This document shows positions 1 through 9,134 of a stretch of 62,217 nucleotides of DNA, piece after piece. Source of the stretch: Acidobacteriota bacterium. Its GTDB lineage: Bacteria > Acidobacteriota > Vicinamibacteria > Vicinamibacterales > CAVVIG01. The stretch's first letter is position 1. Each line of letters opens with the position of its first letter. The notes under the pieces are model-generated. The model was not told the origin of the DNA, did no database searches, and saw only the letters and a program-made list of their open reading frames with translations. The stretch lies in NCBI GenBank assembly GCA_003222535.1, contig QHWJ01000328.1, positions 1 through 62,217 of the forward strand, given 5' to 3'. The position numbers and the translations under genes are program-made.

Positions 1-616
1 TCGAACGGCTGCAGCGTACGGAGATCAATCACCTCGACCTCGACACCTTCCATCGCCAGCCGATCCGCCGCTTCGAGCGACGGCGTCGCCATCGCGCCGT
101 AGGTAATCAGCGTGATGTCGCCGCCCTCGCGGCGCGTTGCGGCAACGCCGATCGGCACGATCTCGTCGCCTTCCGGCACCGGACCCTTCGCGCGGCGATA
201 GAGATACTTGTGCTCGAAATAGACGACCGGGTTTTCGTCGCGGATGGCCGCCTTCAGGAGGCCTTTCGCGTCGTACGGCGTCGAGGGGGCCACCACTTTC
301 AGACCGGGCCGGTGGACGAACCACGCTTCGGGATTCTGCGAGTGATACAGGCCGCCGCCGACGTTGCCGCCGCTCGGCGCCCGCACGACAATCGGTACGG
401 AGGCGCGCCCGCCGTAACGGTAGCGCAGCGTCGCCGCCTGGTCGGCGTGTCGACGACCCGGGTCTCGCCGAACTCATCGTAGAGCCCCTGCGTCACGCCG
501 AACGCGCCGCCGTACGCACCGACGTCCTCGCCGAGGACGAACACCCTCGGATCGCGGCGCATTTCTTCGGCGAGCGCTTCGCGGATCGCCTCGAGGTACG
601 AAAGCTCCTTGCTCAT
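1..616 (-). pseudogene. 2-oxoacid (pyruvate-type) dehydrogenase E1 beta subunit, 3'-partial and frameshifted
   Basis: E1 beta pairs with E1 alpha to decarboxylate a 2-oxoacid with thiamine diphosphate and pass the acyl group to E2. The N-terminus (start at 616) is typical: [15 protein letters not shown], then GEDVGAYGG and RVVDTP. At about 441-445 the frame breaks. In another frame the protein resumes at [11 protein letters not shown] and continues through [17 protein letters not shown] and [14 protein letters not shown] to the window edge. Compared with normal E1 beta, roughly 40 residues between VVDTP and the QAA(T/K)LRY helix are missing. That segment normally holds a conserved glutamate next to the cofactor. 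The start is 18 bases after the E1 alpha stop, so the two form an operon. Either the gene is inactive or the assembly lost about 120 bases here. Confidence 0.85.
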
Positions 617-634
617 GCGTTCTGTCTCTGAGCG

Positions 635-1618
635 TCACGCATAAAGGTCTGTGACGGCGTCCTCCGGCTTCGGATCCGGGGCGCTCATCGCGAACTCGAC
701 GGCTTCGTCGATGGTCGACGCAACGCGCCGCTCGACTTCCTTCAGCCGGGCATCATCGAGAACGTTACGGGACTGCAGATAGGTTGTGAACGTCGGAATC
801 GGATCGCGGCTCTTCCACATCGCGAGCTCTTCGTCCGTGCGGTAGAAGGCCTTGTCGTGCTCCGAGTGGCCGTGCCAGCGGTACGTCTTGCACTCGACGA
901 GCGTCGGGCCGTCGCCGCCGCGCGCCCGCGCGACCGCCCCCAGCGTCGCCTGGTACACCGCGAGCACGTCGTTGCCGTTGATCGCGACACCGGCGAAGCC
1001 GTACGCCTCCGCGCGAATCGCCACGTCGTCGATCGCCATGCTCTTCTCGACCGGCACGGAGTACGCGTACTGGTTGTTCTCGCAGATGAACACGATCGGC
1101 AGATGGTGCACGCCCGCGAAGTTCAACGCCTCGTGGAAATCGCCCGTGTTGCTCGCGCCCTCGCCGAAGTAGGCGACGACGACGTTGTCGAGCTTTTCCA
1201 TCTTGAAGGTGAGGCCGAGGCCGGCCGCCACCGGCAGGTTCGCGCCGAGCATGCTGGTGTTGCCGAAGATGCCCAGCTCGGTCACGCCGCTGTGCAACGC
1301 CGAGTCGCGCCCCTTGGAGAGACCGGTCGTCTTCGCGAACATCTGCGACATCATCACACGCGCCTCGACGCCCTTCATCAGGAACGCGCCAAGATCGCGG
1401 TGCAGCGGACAGATGAAATCCTCTTTCCGCAGGCCGTAACAGGTGCCGACGATGATGGCTTCCTGGCCGATGCCCGTGTAGACGCCGCTGCGGACCTTGC
1501 CCTGCTTGACGAGAATGCTGAGGCGCATGTCGAACGCGCGGATCAGCTTCAGCCAGTAGAACATCTCGAGGAGCTGCTCGGGCGCGAGCTTGAACTTGGT
1601 CCGCTTGATGGGAGGCAT
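635..1618 (-). CDS. 2-oxoacid (pyruvate-type) dehydrogenase E1 alpha subunit
   Basis: 327 residues from the start at 1618 (MPPIKRTK). An in-frame ATG at 1681 would add 21 residues encoded by an intergenic 8-bp repeat, so it is not chosen. E1 alpha carries the thiamine-diphosphate site, seen at residues 152-166 as GEGASNTGDFHEALN (the GDG-type motif with its distal Asn). YTGIGQEA near residue 48 and YRWHGHSEHD near the C-terminus (the region of the active-site/phosphorylation loop in relatives) also fit the family. Length is normal for bacterial alpha2beta2 E1. It lies directly upstream of the E1 beta gene, which is damaged here, so function depends on whether that deletion is real. The exact substrate (pyruvate, acetoin or branched-chain 2-oxoacids) cannot be fixed from sequence alone. 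Confidence 0.93.
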   Translation of the reverse strand: MPPIKRTKFKLAPEQLLEMFYWLKLIRAFDMRLSILVKQGKVRSGVYTGIGQEAIIVGTCYGLRKEDFICPLHRDLGAFLMKGVEARVMMSQMFAKTTGLSKGRDSALHSGVTELGIFGNTSMLGANLPVAAGLGLTFKMEKLDNVVVAYFGEGASNTGDFHEALNFAGVHHLPIVFICENNQYAYSVPVEKSMAIDDVAIRAEAYGFAGVAINGNDVLAVYQATLGAVARARGGDGPTLVECKTYRWHGHSEHDKAFYRTDEELAMWKSRDPIPTFTTYLQSRNVLDDARLKEVERRVASTIDEAVEFAMSAPDPKPEDAVTDLYA

Positions 1619-1627
1619 GGCGATCAA

Positions 1628-1673
1628 GAATCGGGTAATCGGGTGATCTGGTAATCGGGTAATTGAATTGCCC
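1628..1673. repeat. 8-bp unit intergenic repeat (ATTACCCG type)
   Basis: Between the DUF1501 and E1 alpha genes the sequence repeats an 8-base unit (CGGGTAAT, CGGGTGAT, CTGGTAAT, CGGGTAAT). Bases 1638-1668 are the exact reverse complement of 51096-51126, a 31-base identity 50 kb away, so this is a dispersed family. Confidence 0.85.
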
Positions 1674-1717
1674 GACTGCAAGGACTTAATCGCTCGATTC
1701 TGCGATCCGCTGGCGCG

Positions 1718-3004
1718 CTAGATGAACCCGAGCCCGCTCTTCCGGAAATTGCCTCCGAGCAGCTTCGTGGAGTCGGTCCCGAGCCAGCCGTCGAGAACCT
1801 GCGCGTACACCGAACGGAAGTCGGTCTCGTAGTGGATGTCGGCGGCGTTGTTTTCGAGCGTGGGGTTCTTCGGATCGGGATTCAAATCTGGCGCGGTACC
1901 GTAGAGCCCGCCGTTCACACGGCCGCCCATCGCGATCATCACCGAGGCGGCGCCGTGATCGGTGCCGGCCGTTGCGCCCGTGCTGTTTTCGTTGATCCGC
2001 CGGCCGAACTCGGAGAAGCTGAGAACCAGCGTGTCCTCGAGCAGTCCTTGATTCTTCAGGTCGGTATAGAAGGCGAACAGCCCGTCGTTCAGCGTTCCCA
2101 TCAGGTTGTAGTACGCGCCGCCGACGACGTTGACGTTCTCCGCGGAATGGGTGTCGAACCCGCCGGTGGTCACGTAGAAAATCTTCGTGCCGATGCCTCT
2201 CACCATCGCCCCGGCGACGGCCTTCAGCGCCTGCGCAAGGCCGTTGTTGGCTGGATAGTTCTGCGCGCCCGTCAGCGTGCCAGCGTAGGTCGACACGGTC
2301 GCGACGCGGTCGAGCGTCGCCAGCGCTGCCTGCGCGCTGCCGTAGACGAACGCGAGCTCCGGCCGATCGATCGGCACGTGCGACGCGATCCGCAAGGCGG
2401 TCGCGCGCTCGGCGCTCAATTCCGCGCCCGAGTTGGGACTCAGGAACGAGTAGCCTGACGGGCTGGCAATCGCCGGAACCGCCGTGCGCCCCTGAAGCAC
2501 GTGCGGCAGGCTCGCCGTGGTGTTCCATCCGATGAGGGGATCCACCGGGGACGGCAGCGAATCGAGATACCGTCCTACCCATCCGAACGCCTGCGAATTG
2601 GCGGGATCGGCCGTGGACCAGATATCGGTGCCCAGGAAGTGCGAGCGGCTCTGATTTTCGTAGCCGGTGCGCTGAATGAACGCAAGGCGGCCCTGGTCGA
2701 AAATCTGCTTCATGCCGGTGAGGCGCGGATGCAGACCGAGGGCGACGCGTGACGAATCGGTGCCGATCTGCAGCACCTGGCCCGCCGGCACGGCAAGCGT
2801 CGGGCGCCGGCTGGTGTAGAACGGGTCGTTGTAGGGCGCCAGCATGCTGAGCGCGTCGTTTCCGCCGCTCAGGTACAGGACGACCAGGTTGCGGACGTGG
2901 GCCCCCTGGGCGAGCGCGAGATCGGACAGGAACTCGGGGGCCGCATACGTGACGGTGAACGCCGCAACGCCGCCCTTGACGAACTGGCGTCTGGTGACTT
3001 TCAT
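1718..3004 (-). CDS. DUF1501 domain protein (Tat-exported, sulfatase/phosphatase fold)
   Basis: 428 residues. The N-terminus MKVTRRQFVKGG is a twin-arginine (Tat) signal followed by a hydrophobic stretch, so the protein is exported folded. The rest matches DUF1501: VLYLSGGNDALSM near residue 40, GTDIWSTADP, a TTGGFDTHS metal-site-like motif, SFSEFGRRINEN, and GTDHGAASVM near residue 335. DUF1501 proteins belong to the alkaline phosphatase/sulfatase superfamily and nearly always sit beside a DUF1800 gene. Here the start at 3004 overlaps the upstream DUF1800 stop by four bases (ATGA), indicating translational coupling. The substrate is unknown; a cell-surface role is inferred. Confidence 0.93.
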   Translation of the reverse strand: MKVTRRQFVKGGVAAFTVTYAAPEFLSDLALAQGAHVRNLVVLYLSGGNDALSMLAPYNDPFYTSRRPTLAVPAGQVLQIGTDSSRVALGLHPRLTGMKQIFDQGRLAFIQRTGYENQSRSHFLGTDIWSTADPANSQAFGWVGRYLDSLPSPVDPLIGWNTTASLPHVLQGRTAVPAIASPSGYSFLSPNSGAELSAERATALRIASHVPIDRPELAFVYGSAQAALATLDRVATVSTYAGTLTGAQNYPANNGLAQALKAVAGAMVRGIGTKIFYVTTGGFDTHSAENVNVVGGAYYNLMGTLNDGLFAFYTDLKNQGLLEDTLVLSFSEFGRRINENSTGATAGTDHGAASVMIAMGGRVNGGLYGTAPDLNPDPKNPTLENNAADIHYETDFRSVYAQVLDGWLGTDSTKLLGGNFRKSGLGFI

Positions 3005-4361
3005 ACGAACTGGTACTCCGGCGATCCCGCAATCAAGTGAACGAGCCCGGGCGCCTTCGCCTGGAGCTGGACGTCGCTGCCGGTCCAGGTTCCGGTTGCG
3101 CGGAGATAGTTCATCAACTCCGCCGTGGTACTGGAGTCGTTCGGAGCGCCGACGAGCGCATCGGTGAAGTACGACAGGAGCGCCTCGGGTGTCTTCGACG
3201 CGTTTTTCGCCGTCCTCGCCAGGTTGAATTTCTGGTTCGTCGCGAGCGACGAGGCGAAATTCATGCGCGCGAGCATGGCGCTGGTCGAGAACCACGTCTG
3301 GCCGGCATCCCAGCCGCTGACGTCGGGCGGCTCGAACAGAATCTGACCCATGTTCGCGAGGGGATTCAGCGCGTCGTTCACGGAGAAGCCGACCCACCCG
3401 ATGTCCTTCAGCGCGCGGACCACGAATTCCACCGGCCAGGCGTAGCGGGCGAAATACGCGCTCTCGTCCCAGAACTCGGGCGACTGCAGCACCGCGCGCA
3501 TGACGGCCTTCATGTCGTACCGGCTCTCCAGGTAGACCGAGGCCACGCGGTCCACGAAGGTCGCGTTGACCGGGCCAAACTCCGAGACGAAGAAGCGGTA
3601 GAGCTTCGTGGCCAGGTAGCGCGCCGTGTTCGGACTGCCGGCGAGCGCATTGATCAGATCGACGCCGTCCTGCTGGCCGTCGGCCGCGGAACGGGCCGGG
3701 ATGGTCCTGCCGCCGTCCGCGTAAATGGGAAAGCTGAACGTCTTGGCCGTCGTCTCGTGCTGGCCGGCGTTGTAGATGAACTCGTAATGCCGCGATCCGT
3801 CGGCCGCCAGCCCCGGCTGCTGGAGGTTCCAGCCGCTGAACACGCGCGCGGCGGAGTAGACGTCGGGCTCGGTGTAGTTGCCGACGCCCACCGTGAACAG
3901 CTCCATGATCTCGCGCCCGAAGTTCTCCTGCGGCTTCGCCTTCGTGTTCGTCCGGCCATCGAGGAAGACGAGCATCGCCGTGTCTTTCGCGATGTTGATC
4001 AGGATGTCGCGGAAGTTCCCGAGCGCGTTGTCGCGCAGCATCTCGATCTGGCCGCGGACCCTGGCCGGATCTTCGGACGCCTTCGCCGCGAGATAGCGCG
4101 CGCCCTCCGCCGCGCCGTACGCGCCCGCAATCTTCGTGTAGCCGGTCGCGAAGTGGTTGTGCCAGAACAGCGTCATCTTCTCCTGGAGAGGACGCTCGCT
4201 CCGATGAACCCGTCGACATCGTCGGGGATCTCGTCGTAGTTCACGAGCGTATCGACCGCTTGCGAGATCGACATCGCGCCGTAGGTATCGAGCTCGGCCG
4301 GACGGGCACCGAACCCCGCGCGCCGGAGGAGATGTTCGATTCGTCGATCGGAGATGGCCAT
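3001..4361 (-). pseudogene. DUF1800 domain protein, frameshifted by an internal deletion
   Basis: DUF1800 proteins are the standard partner of DUF1501 proteins. The true N-terminus starts at 4361 (MAISDRRIEHLLRRAGFGAR) and runs about 54 residues to DDVDGFIG. Near 4192-4202 the frame changes and the protein resumes at ERPLQEKMTLFWHNHFATG, continuing through IAKDTAMLVFLDGRTNTKAK, ENFGREIMELFTVGVGNYTE and DVSGWDAGQTWFSTS to the stop at 3001. Family members have about 50-60 further residues between DDVD and RPLQEKMTLFWHNHF (the DARQRW.F.M region), and these are missing. The frame reading through 4192-4202 without a break gives an unrelated N-terminus. As written the sequence cannot make a normal protein. 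The four-base overlap with the DUF1501 gene is preserved. Confidence 0.88.
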
Positions 4362-4385
4362 TTGGATGAGTTTTCTCGCCCGATC

Positions 4386-5756
4386 CTAAACACTCGCGCC
4401 GAGCCCGACAATGTTTTTTTTCACAAGGCGCTCCCAGGCGACCCGGCACGCGAGTAATGGCGAGCGCGCCAGCATCCGGCGGCGCAGGCCCCGGTACGAT
4501 CGCCGTCCGACTACGAACTCCAGGATGAGCTGGATGAGGGCCCGTTCACGATTCGCGCCGCCAATGATACGCGCGATTCTGCGGCGGTCCGCGAACAGGT
4601 ACTGCTGGATTCGCACCGAATCCCGAAGCTCAACGCCAATTTCGTCATCGCACGACCGGCCGTAACGTCGAGCGAGGCCGGGCGAGGCGTCCGGCCTGCA
4701 CGTGAGAATCGCGCGTGCAGCCAGGTCGCCCGACACCATTGCGTAGTAGATGCCTTCGGCGGTAAAGGCGTTGACGAATCCGCCCGCGTCGCCCGCCACC
4801 AGCACGCGGCCACGTCCGGGCTCGCGGAGGGGCCCGCCGACCGGAATGATGAATGGCGTGAAGTTCTTCCGCGTCGACTCCCCGACGACAATGTTGCGTT
4901 CGCGGAGGCGCGCCACGAACGCGCGCTGCACATCGTAGGGCGCCTGGTCGACGGCCTGCCGGTAATGCGAGAGCACGTAGCCGATTCCAATGTTGACGTG
5001 ATCGCGTTTCGGAAACACGTACGCATAACCTTCGGGTGTCCCACGCCGCGGACACGCGATTCCGCCAGGACCCAAAGGGCGACCCGCGGGCTTTTCGCCG
5101 TGCAGCAGCCGATCCGCTTGTCGGCCCTGATGGTCGTAGCCGTAGGCCACCCACAGCGTCGAGGGATCGACATCGCGCAGTACCGCGCGCGGCGACTCCT
5201 CCATCATGTCGAGCGCCACCGCAGAGGCCGGCCAGCCGGGATTCAGCCCAAGCCGCCGCGCGACGATGCTGTGCACGCCGTCTGCTGCGACGACGATCGG
5301 CGCATGGAATCGACGGCCGTCGCGTGTGGTCAGCGTCACACGATCGGCGTCTTCGCGCGCGTGCACGACGTCAGCGCCCGAGATGAGGTCCGCGCCTGCG
5401 GCGACGGCGAGGGAGACGAGAAGCGCGTCGAACTCCACGCGCCGGATCATCAGTGCGGCGGGGCGGCCGGCTGAAATGACGGTGGACTCGCCGGCTGGCC
5501 CCTCGAGGTGGAGACGCGAGATGACATGCGTGGCGATGCGGGGCAGCTCGCGGTCGAGGTACGGAAAGCGACGGAGGACCCTGAGACTGATCCCGCCGCC
5601 GCACGGCTTGTTGCGCGGAAACGCGGACCGATCGATGAGGCGGACCCGGATTCCGCCCGACGCCAGGGTTCGCGCGGCCGTGGCCCCGGCCGGTCCGGCA
5701 CCGACGACGATCACTGAATCCCCCGGCGGTCGAGGCGACGAACTGGGGCCGGGCAC
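4386..5756 (-). CDS. Geranylgeranyl-reductase-family FAD-dependent oxidoreductase
   Basis: 456 residues. An FAD-binding Rossmann motif lies at residues 15-32 (VIVVGAGPAGATAARTLA), followed by PRNKPCGGG, typical of the geranylgeranyl reductase (GGR) family. A second FAD motif near residue 322 is VLVAGDAGGFVNAFTAEG, whose AEGIYYAM ending is characteristic. Family members reduce isoprenoid double bonds (chlorophyll side chains, archaeal lipids, menaquinone) or hydroxylate or halogenate other substrates. It is divergent from the radical-SAM operon beginning at 6002, about 245 bases away, so shared regulation is possible. It does not overlap the DUF1800 gene (25-base gap). The substrate is unknown; a lipid or quinone isoprenoid is the likeliest. 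Confidence 0.88.
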   Translation of the reverse strand: MPGPSSSPRPPGDSVIVVGAGPAGATAARTLASGGIRVRLIDRSAFPRNKPCGGGISLRVLRRFPYLDRELPRIATHVISRLHLEGPAGESTVISAGRPAALMIRRVEFDALLVSLAVAAGADLISGADVVHAREDADRVTLTTRDGRRFHAPIVVAADGVHSIVARRLGLNPGWPASAVALDMMEESPRAVLRDVDPSTLWVAYGYDHQGRQADRLLHGEKPAGRPLGPGGIACPRRGTPEGYAYVFPKRDHVNIGIGYVLSHYRQAVDQAPYDVQRAFVARLRERNIVVGESTRKNFTPFIIPVGGPLREPGRGRVLVAGDAGGFVNAFTAEGIYYAMVSGDLAARAILTCRPDASPGLARRYGRSCDDEIGVELRDSVRIQQYLFADRRRIARIIGGANRERALIQLILEFVVGRRSYRGLRRRMLARSPLLACRVAWERLVKKNIVGLGASV

Positions 5757-6001
5757 GCGACGATTCTAGCGGATAGGAGTTGCGCCGGTCCCGTCCAACG
5801 GGGGACCGATGGGGCAGGAGCCCGCGTGGCTGGAATTTTCGACTCGTCAAAAAACAAGACCACGCAAGAATTCTGTGAAAACAGGCCTGATTTCGACCGA
5901 ACGCGGACCGAAGGTCGGCCTTCCGTGCCGTCTACCGTGTTGCGTACCCCGGACGCCTGTGGGATAGTGAAGCCCGTTCCCGCTCTTCCATTCCGGTCTT
6001 C
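5757..6001. other. Divergent intergenic region
   Basis: These 245 bases between the flavoprotein (-) and the secreted-protein operon (+) contain no credible reading frame. A short hairpin, GGTCCCGT with CGGGGGACC, lies near 5787-5807, and an A-rich patch spans 5835-5880 (TCAAAAAACAAGACC). No clear -35/-10 pair can be assigned. Confidence 0.4.
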
Positions 6002-6490
6002 ATGCGTCTAGTTTCGTCGCCTCTGCGAACGCTCACTGTGGCCTGCAGCATCGTGCTGCTTTGGCTCGTGTCGGTCTGCGTTGCCGGCGCGGCGCCGACA
6101 GCGCGGCATCGGCACGCGGGGCCGATCTGCGATCCGCAGGCGACGACGCTCCAGAAGCTGCCTCGCCATCCGAAGTCGTTTGGTGGACCGCTCAAGACAC
6201 TCTCATACCGGGCTCTGGCCGGGCTGATCGACACCGCGTCCCAAATGCGGGGCGGCACGCATGCCGACCTCGACAGCGACGACGCCGCCATCCAGAACGA
6301 CGCTCCGGCGGCCCAGGTCGACGCGGAGGATTGTCCGATCCCGCAGCTGCGCCCTCTCGGAGTCCTGATCGGCTCTCTCGACCTGCGCCTCTACAGCCGC
6401 GTGTTTTCTCCCCGGTCACCTCGCGGACCACCGTTGCGGCCTGACGTCGTTTTACATGGCCGTTACGGTTTTCCGATTCGAGGTGACTGA
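6002..6490 (+). CDS. Small secreted protein of unknown function, first gene of the radical-SAM operon
   Basis: 162 residues. A signal peptide (about residues 1-31, hydrophobic core TLTVACSIVLLWLVSVCVAG) is followed by a polar region rich in His, Asp and Pro with two cysteines (GPICDP and AEDCPIP). I recognise no domain. Its stop shares one base with the start of the radical SAM gene (TGATG at 6488-6492), which supports a real, translationally coupled gene. The protein would act outside the cytoplasmic membrane. The high arginine content of the last 30 residues (RSPRGPPLRPD) is odd and could mean that the natural C-terminus is shorter or has shifted frame. Confidence 0.6.
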   Translation: MRLVSSPLRTLTVACSIVLLWLVSVCVAGAAPTARHRHAGPICDPQATTLQKLPRHPKSFGGPLKTLSYRALAGLIDTASQMRGGTHADLDSDDAAIQNDAPAAQVDAEDCPIPQLRPLGVLIGSLDLRLYSRVFSPRSPRGPPLRPDVVLHGRYGFPIRGD

Positions 6491-7887
6491 TGCGAGTGCT
6501 TCTCGCAGATTTGGCGTCCACACGCGGGTTCGTCAGCAAGGACACGGTCGTCGGCGGTTACGGATCGCGGCTCGATCCGTTTTCGCGCGTGACGACCGTG
6601 ATGGCGTATCTCAAGAAAAAGTTCCACGACGTGCCGAGCGTCCACCTGGCTTACACCGCCGCGATTCTCGCGCGCGGCGGCCATGAAGTGAGATTCACCC
6701 GTGGCGCCGAGGCCGACGCCGATGTCGCGCTCGTGCTCACGTCGCTGGTCGATCACAAGAACGAGACGGCGTGGGCCGACCGCATGCGCGCGCGCGGCGT
6801 GAAGGTCGGCTTCATCGGCATCACGGCGTCGAAGATGCCGGAGCTCTTCGCCGACCACTGCGATTTCATGTTCGAGGGCGAGCCCGAAGCGGCGGTCATT
6901 CGCCTCGCCCACCACTCGGCGCCCAGCGGCAGGGTGATCAGCGAGCAAATCAACGACCTCGACTCGCTGCCGTTTCCGCGCTGGGATCTGGTCAGGGAAG
7001 ACAGCAGCCGGAAGCCGGGAAAAAAGTGGTTCACGCGGCCGGTCGGCGGCGGGTTCCCGCTGCTGGCGAGCCGCGGCTGCCCGGAGTTCTGCACGTACTG
7101 CCCGCATCGGATCCTGGCGGGCTATCGGGCGCGGTCGATCGCGAACATCGCGGACGAGCTCGAGCGGCTGTGCGATCGGCATCCACGGCCCTATGTGATC
7201 TTCCGCGATCCGCTCTTCAGCGAGCAGCGGGATCGGTGTCTGGAGTTGTGCGACGAGATTCGCGCGCGGGGCCTGACGCTGACGTTCGAGGCCGAGACAC
7301 GGCTCGACCGCCTCGATGTCCAGCTGCTGGACAGGCTCTACGACGCCGGCTTCCGCGCCATGAGCTTCGGCGTGGAGTCACTCGATCCGGCCACGCTCAA
7401 GAAATCCGGGCGCCGGCCGATTCCGCACGCGCATCAGCGCGAGATCATCCAGCACTGCCGGAACAAAGGCATCGTGACGGCGGCGTTCTACGTGCTCGGC
7501 TTCCTGCAGGACGACTGGAACTCGATCGCCGCGACGATCGACTACGCGACCGACCTGGGATCGACCTTCGCGCAGTTCAAGATCCTGACGCCGTACCCGG
7601 GCACGCCGATGTTCAAGCAGCTCGAGCCGCTGCTGACCGAAACGGATTGGGAGCGGTTCGACGGGTACACGCCGACCTTCCGGCACCCGAACCTGACCGA
7701 TCGCGAGCTGCGCTTCCTGCTCGGCGCGGCGTATACGCGGTTCTACATGCGGCCGTCGTACCTCGCGAACTTCCTGAAGATCCAGAATACGGTCGTCCGC
7801 GAATGGGTGAGCCGGATGGATCGCCGCGTCAACGAGCGCCACGCGCGCGAGGAGATCGCCGACTTCTCCCGTCCCGTGGCATGCTGA
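6490..7887 (+). CDS. Radical SAM protein with N-terminal cobalamin-binding-like domain
   Basis: 465 residues. The 4Fe-4S/SAM motif CxxxCxxC is at Cys197, Cys201 and Cys204 (SRGCPEFCTYCPHR). Residues 1-165 resemble the B12-binding domain of class B radical SAM enzymes: VHLAYTAAILARGGHEV, FIGITASK and FEGEPEA are the usual landmarks, but no DxHxxG histidine is present, so cobalamin (if bound) would be base-off. FGVESLDP and FYVLGFLQDDW belong to the radical SAM barrel, and TPYPGTP is typical of the methyltransferase-like subgroup. Class B enzymes methylate or cyclise unactivated carbons, for example in hopanoid, chlorin or phosphonate biosynthesis. It overlaps the next gene by seven bases. The substrate is unknown; lipid or isoprenoid is favoured by the neighbours. 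Confidence 0.92.
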   Translation: MRVLLADLASTRGFVSKDTVVGGYGSRLDPFSRVTTVMAYLKKKFHDVPSVHLAYTAAILARGGHEVRFTRGAEADADVALVLTSLVDHKNETAWADRMRARGVKVGFIGITASKMPELFADHCDFMFEGEPEAAVIRLAHHSAPSGRVISEQINDLDSLPFPRWDLVREDSSRKPGKKWFTRPVGGGFPLLASRGCPEFCTYCPHRILAGYRARSIANIADELERLCDRHPRPYVIFRDPLFSEQRDRCLELCDEIRARGLTLTFEAETRLDRLDVQLLDRLYDAGFRAMSFGVESLDPATLKKSGRRPIPHAHQREIIQHCRNKGIVTAAFYVLGFLQDDWNSIAATIDYATDLGSTFAQFKILTPYPGTPMFKQLEPLLTETDWERFDGYTPTFRHPNLTDRELRFLLGAAYTRFYMRPSYLANFLKIQNTVVREWVSRMDRRVNERHAREEIADFSRPVAC

Positions 7888-9134
7888 CAGCCATCTCGCG
7901 CTATGGCGCGCGAGTCCTGCCCGACACCGAAGCGCTCATCGCGGCCTGCAAGGGCCGCGGTGAGCTCATCCAGGGACCCCAGATCACCGAGTTCGAACAC
8001 GCCTTCGAGCAGCGCGCGGGCAGCGGCACCGCGATCACGGCCGCCTACGGACGGATCGCCTTCTACTACATGCTGAAGGCGCTGGATCTTCCCTCCGGCT
8101 CCGAGATCGTTTTCCCGTCGCTGACGTTCTGGGTCGTGCCGGAGCTTGCGCGCGCCGCCGGGCTGACCGTCGTCTTCGCGGACGTGGATCCGCAGACGTT
8201 CAACATCGATCCTGATTCGGTCGAGCGGGTCCTCACCGACAGGACGCGGGTGATCGTGCCGACGCATTTGTACGGCCTGCCGTGCGACATGGATCGGATC
8301 CTCGACATCGCGTCGCGGCACAACCTGATCGTGCTCGAGGACTGCGCGCATGCGCTCGGCGCCGCCTACAAGGGCCGGCGGGTCGGCACGTTCGGCACTG
8401 GCGCGCTCTTCAGTTTTCAGACGTTGAAGCCGTTGAACTGTTACGGCGGCGGCATCGCGCTCGTGCAGGATCCGGCGCTGGCGGCCAAGGTGCGGCGGAT
8501 CGTCGAGGCGCTGCCGTGGCCGAGCGAAAAGCGCGTCCGCGATCGCCTGCTGATGGGCCGTCTCCAGCGGATCTTCATCAAACCGTGGGTGTTCTCGATT
8601 TCACTCTTCCCGGTGTTGTGGATCTCGGCGCTCATCGACGCGAACCCCGACGTGTTCCTGTGGGAGAAGATCCGCCCGCTCCGCCCGCTGCCGGACCAGT
8701 ACATGGAGCGCTTTCCGAACGTTCAGGCCGTCATCGGCCTGGCGGCGCTGACGCGGCTCGACGGCTGGACCGCTCAAGCGCAGGCGAACGCCGCGTACAT
8801 GACCCGGACGCTTGGAGATCTTCCCGGCGTTCAGGTTCCCCGCGTGCCGGCCGGCCGCACGCACGTCTACTACCAGTACTGCGTGTACGGACCTGACGGC
8901 CCGCAGCGCGACGAGCTGGTCGTCCGCTGCGTCCGCCGCGGCATCGACATCGAGACGCTGCACGTGGACGTCCCGCCCGACATGGAGCTGTTTCAGGGCG
9001 CCACGGCGGAGGCCGACGGCGCGCGACGCGCGACGCAGGCGATTCAGATCCCGATCTACGCCGGGCTGACCGAGGAACAGATCGAGCGGGTCGCGGCCAC
9101 CGTACGCAGCGTGCTGTCGAACGCCCGTGCCTGA
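7881..9134 (+). CDS. DegT/DnrJ/EryC1/StrS-family PLP aminotransferase
   Basis: 417 residues from ATG 7881, inside the 3' end of the radical SAM gene. The pyridoxal-phosphate lysine is Lys183 in FSFQTLKPLNCYGGG, and the cofactor-binding Asp154 is in VLEDCAHALG. QGPQITEFEHAF near residue 31 is the usual family opening. Members transaminate keto-sugars or related ring ketones. Residues about 205-260 form an insertion with a strongly hydrophobic stretch (WVFSISLFPVLWISALI) not found in typical soluble sugar aminotransferases, which suggests membrane association or a lipid-linked substrate. Its stop overlaps the DedA start by one base (TGATG). Coupling with a radical SAM enzyme suggests that a ring or carbonyl made upstream is aminated here. 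Confidence 0.92.
   Translation: MLTAISRYGARVLPDTEALIAACKGRGELIQGPQITEFEHAFEQRAGSGTAITAAYGRIAFYYMLKALDLPSGSEIVFPSLTFWVVPELARAAGLTVVFADVDPQTFNIDPDSVERVLTDRTRVIVPTHLYGLPCDMDRILDIASRHNLIVLEDCAHALGAAYKGRRVGTFGTGALFSFQTLKPLNCYGGGIALVQDPALAAKVRRIVEALPWPSEKRVRDRLLMGRLQRIFIKPWVFSISLFPVLWISALIDANPDVFLWEKIRPLRPLPDQYMERFPNVQAVIGLAALTRLDGWTAQAQANAAYMTRTLGDLPGVQVPRVPAGRTHVYYQYCVYGPDGPQRDELVVRCVRRGIDIETLHVDVPPDMELFQGATAEADGARRATQAIQIPIYAGLTEEQIERVAATVRSVLSNARA

Noticed and set aside
1619-1681. N-terminal extension of E1 alpha
   Set aside because: The 21 residues are encoded by the 8-bp dispersed repeat; MPPIKRTK at 1618 is the natural start.
3001-4449. Intact 482-residue DUF1800 protein
   Set aside because: Its first 80 or so residues are arginine-rich out-of-frame sequence; the true N-terminus is in another frame at 4361.
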